DNA from: Otis tarda
Taxonomy: Eukaryota > Chordata > Aves > Otidiformes > Otididae
Reading direction: 5' to 3'
NCBI GenBank assembly: GCA_026413225.1
Contig: CM048555.1
Location: 80,359,785 to 80,423,784, forward strand
DNA length: 64,000 nt
A program made the translations under genes and the position numbers. The notes below the pieces were generated by a model. It was not told the origin of the DNA, did no database searches, and saw only the letters and a list, made by a program, of their open reading frames with translations. Below are positions 60,911 through 64,000 of the stretch, in pieces; positions within the stretch are counted from its first letter, which is position 1; every line of letters begins with the position of its first letter.

Positions 60911-63900
60911 GTGAGTGTAGTAAACATCTTGGGGTTTAGTGGTGCTTATTGTGGCTTTTAGGTAGACCTCATTCTTTTTTTGTTGTTCTTCTTAAAACTA
61001 GTAGGCCAGCACTGAGGTATTCTTGGTGAACAAGATATTTTTAAAATGCAACTGAGCCCTCCAGACTGACTTGTGAATTTGAGGTTTGCTGTGTAAAATA
61101 CCCTTTGCGTTGAAACTACGTGTGGAAAAGGAGAATAAATAAAGAACTAAAAATTGTTTAACTCTTACTGTAGCAGGCCATTCAGATACGTGGGATTCAC
61201 TGTGTGGGGGACTTCTTGGCAGTGTGGAAAACACAGAGCAAACTCTGTTGAAGCTCTTGTTCGTGAAGAATCAGTTCCTGTAATGATGCGCTTCAGATGC
61301 TTATTTACTCACTAGGCTGTAAGGACTTCAGAGGGACTGTTGACCCTTTTGGCAAAGGTCTTCGAAAGTCCTTTAGACCTCTTCCCCTCATTTCTCTGCC
61401 CTTGCTGTATTCGATCTTTCTCTTGCTTACAGTGATTTCTTGCAAAGATTTTCAGAGCAGCCTGTTTAGTTCTTATCCTCTGGCTGTCATCTGATGGATG
61501 CTTCTCTGAAGTTCAGAGCATCTGATGTGGTGAAATAGGTTTTTCATAGCACCAGTCTGACACCAGGACTGTGAGATCAATTTGTGTAGTCTCCAGAACT
61601 TTGCGTGGTGCGTTGCGATGCTGCGTGTTAACAGCTCTGTGTTAGGTCACGTTCCGGACTGTTCCCTGAATCTGTAAGTAGAGAGATTTGTGGGTAGGAG
61701 CAAGTCATGTGAGAGCATGAATGGTTTCACTTGCGTTGAACAGCTGTGAGCAGAAGTCTTTTGGCACCTTGGAGGATCAGAAGTTATTAAAAGCCCAGGG
61801 TACACTTTTTTCTTCAGTCTTCTCTCTCTGTTTGGGGGGTCTGATGGGTGGGGGGAACTAATATTCGCTTCATGTACTTCAAACATTTATTTTGGATCAG
61901 TAACTGAAATACCTAAGCTCCCAGGATATTCGGAGGTAGAGGTTAAGCTGTTCCAGAGAGCCATCCAGAACACTGGAATTGGGAGCCTACCACGCACTGG
62001 TAACTATATAAGGCGCCCAGTTCTTTAATGTGGTTAAGATCAAAAGTTAGATGCTATGAGTGGCAACACCTCTTAGGTTTTGTAGGTAATAAACCTACAA
62101 CTGCAGACAGTTTGGAATTACAAATAATTAAAAAATGTTTTGCAAGGATGTTATTACAGACAAACCGACCTCAGCAAGTCCAGTACAGCCAGCTTCACCT
62201 TCATAACTTCTTTTTCTAAAGGGTGACGTGACTCATGGTTTTATCAGAAGTGAAGTGCTGCTCATGGGTGCCTGATAACGTCACCGTAACTACCGCTTCA
62301 GCCTTTGTTTGCTGGTACCGAGAGCTTCCTAGAGAACTATCGCTTCGTGGGGTTTGAAGTGAGATCTTACTCGATGTAAAGATGGGTACAAAAATGTTCC
62401 ACCTGCTTTCGTAGCCAGGCATTTGAGTCGGTGTCCTTTTCCCGCTTCTGATTGTACCCTGCTGTCAGAGGATGGTGGTAAACAGAAAAGAGAGAGTCAC
62501 GCTGGTTAAAACAGCTGAAATATGCACCCTTGTGAAAAGAGCCCAAGCTCTCTGCCAATTCTGAAATTCCCAGAGAGATCTGGATTTGGAAAACAGCATC
62601 TGCGAAGCTGTTGAATTCTGCGGAGTGCCCTCGCCTCGGTGCTCGCGTACCGGTATGTGAGGGCTTTTGAGGTGAGCAAGTAAAGGCACAATCCAAATGT
62701 GCAACTGAAGATAAATTCAGATGTAAAATAAGCCATGTGTTCCTTACTGTACTCATTTTCTTTTTGCATCGTTCCTGGCTGGTGCCTGTGCTGTGTCCTC
62801 CTCCTGGGGTTGTCCCTTTCGTTTTTCCCCAGGAGCATGAGACAAGGCAGATGGGATCCAGCCAGCCTGGGGATCCCGTCTGAGGCAGCGCCGGTAGCGA
62901 TGTGCCTTGTGATTCTGCAAATGAGTGCTGTCTCTTAATGAGTTGTTAGCTGTAGCAAAGAGCATCTCTTTATTTTTCTTGGTCTAACGCTTTTATTGAT
63001 TAAATATCTCTCTCTGCTCTGCAGCTCTCAGACCGTTAAAATAGAAGCAAACCCCCTGCAATTTCATAGGCCACTCCATTTTGAACGTTGGCAACTCTCT
63101 GTACCTTTTCTTTAAGCGATACGTTATTCTTGAGTTACACCTGCTGCTCTTTTTCCAAAGGCTTGTGGTAGGGCGTCGTGCCTACCCAAAAATATTCTTT
63201 GCAGAATAACTCCCTAAAGAATTCCCCTTCTGTGGGAAGGCAGGACTCTATGGCAAGCTGATGCTTTATTAATCTATTTGATTAGGATGAACAAGGATTT
63301 CACCTGAACCCAAGGGCAATGCTGTTGAAGAGAGATCCTGATCACTTACATCTCTCCTTCCAACAGCTGCAGCTGTGGGTAGGACAAAGCAGTGCTGCTA
63401 TAGATTCACTTTCTTTTTATCTCAGGGTCCAAGCACAATGTTAGTGGTGGTTTTCGCCCTCCTTGAGCTGAGCCCTAGATTAGATGTCTGCTGTGGCTTC
63501 TATGTGATTCTCTTTACATGTGTCTTTGCCGATTAGCCATGAAACTAAAGATATCTAAACGTACTTTACATGGTTATGGCTTAGTGGACATCTTTTGTGC
63601 ATGGAGTGAAAGAAATGCTGGCCAGCTTTGGTGTCTGAACTACTGTTTCCATCTCCACATCAAGGCAATAAACCCTTTTTCCTGCTGATATGTCTCTGAA
63701 GATCAGGCCTCTTGATGGTCTTCTCTTGACTTCGTAAGTCAACAGAGTAGATCATTCTTGAAGGGTGATGTTAACATTGAGGTGTGCTGGGCCAGCCTCG
63801 TTCAGCTGGAGGGTAGCAAGTCTCTTCCCAGAACTTCCAATTCATAGAATCATAGAATCATAGAATGGTTAGAGTTGGAAGGGACCTTCAAAGGTCATCT

Positions 63901-64000
63901 AGTCCAACCCCCCTGCAAGAGCAGGGACATCCCTGACTAGATCAGGTTGCTCAGAGCCTCATCCAGCCTGGCCCTGAACATTTCCAGGGATGGGGCATCC
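60911..64000 (+). other. ATRN: Attractin intron 2, 5' part (runs off the window)
   Basis: Starts with donor GTGAGTG in phase 2. No further attractin exon was recognised before the window end, where a CR1 copy begins at 63,843. From 60,911 to 63,842 the sequence looks unique, with no clear repeat or RNA gene. Confidence 0.8.
63843..64000 (-). mobile_element. CR1 LINE fragment, cut by window end
   Basis: Antisense copy in intron 2. It starts with three ATAGAATC units and TGGTTAGAGTTGGAAGGGAC, then GACTAGATCAGGTTGCTCAG and CTCATCCAGCCTGGCCCTGA. It matches the subtype of the copy at 41,761 almost base for base over the shared part. It continues beyond the window. Confidence 0.92.

Noticed and set aside
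1-64000. CRISPR arrays, operons, bacterial features
   Set aside because: The window is vertebrate nuclear DNA with spliced gene structure; no regularly spaced repeats of that kind were seen.

Overview
This is vertebrate, almost certainly avian, nuclear DNA. Its interspersed repeats are CR1 LINEs with the typical 3' end (repeated ATTCTATG) plus one avian-type solo LTR. There is one recognisable gene, split by a very long first intron behind a CpG-island promoter. Several CR1 subtypes plus an LTR family common in non-galliform birds suggest a neoavian species; that part is inference from memory of the families.

Layout. Positions 1-27,990 are intergenic: no exon recognised, eight clear CR1 copies plus one weak CR1 tail, and a solo LTR at 26,802-27,413. 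Positions about 27,995-28,434 are a CpG-island promoter with GC boxes and a perfect CRE (GTGACGTCAC). Exon 1 of attractin (ATRN) codes from 28,435 to 28,688 for a signal peptide and an EGF-like domain. A 32.1-kb phase-2 intron follows, G-rich at its start, AT-richer later, with six CR1 copies. Exon 2 (60,827-60,910) starts the CUB domain. The rest is intron 2, ending inside a CR1 copy cut by the window edge.

The two exons join in frame to give ...CQHCGGRFR-LTEPSGYVTDGPGNYKYK..., which matches attractin (ATRN) better than its paralogue ATRNL1. Attractin is a large type I membrane protein; its kelch, lectin, PSI, laminin-EGF, transmembrane and cytoplasmic parts lie downstream of the window.

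No novel multi-gene system was found. The points most worth a second look are a 40-codon upstream ORF that overlaps the attractin start codon, the CRE/GC-box promoter, a CR1 inserted exactly at the 3' end of another CR1, and several repeat-free, homeodomain-motif-containing upstream stretches that could be conserved regulatory elements.
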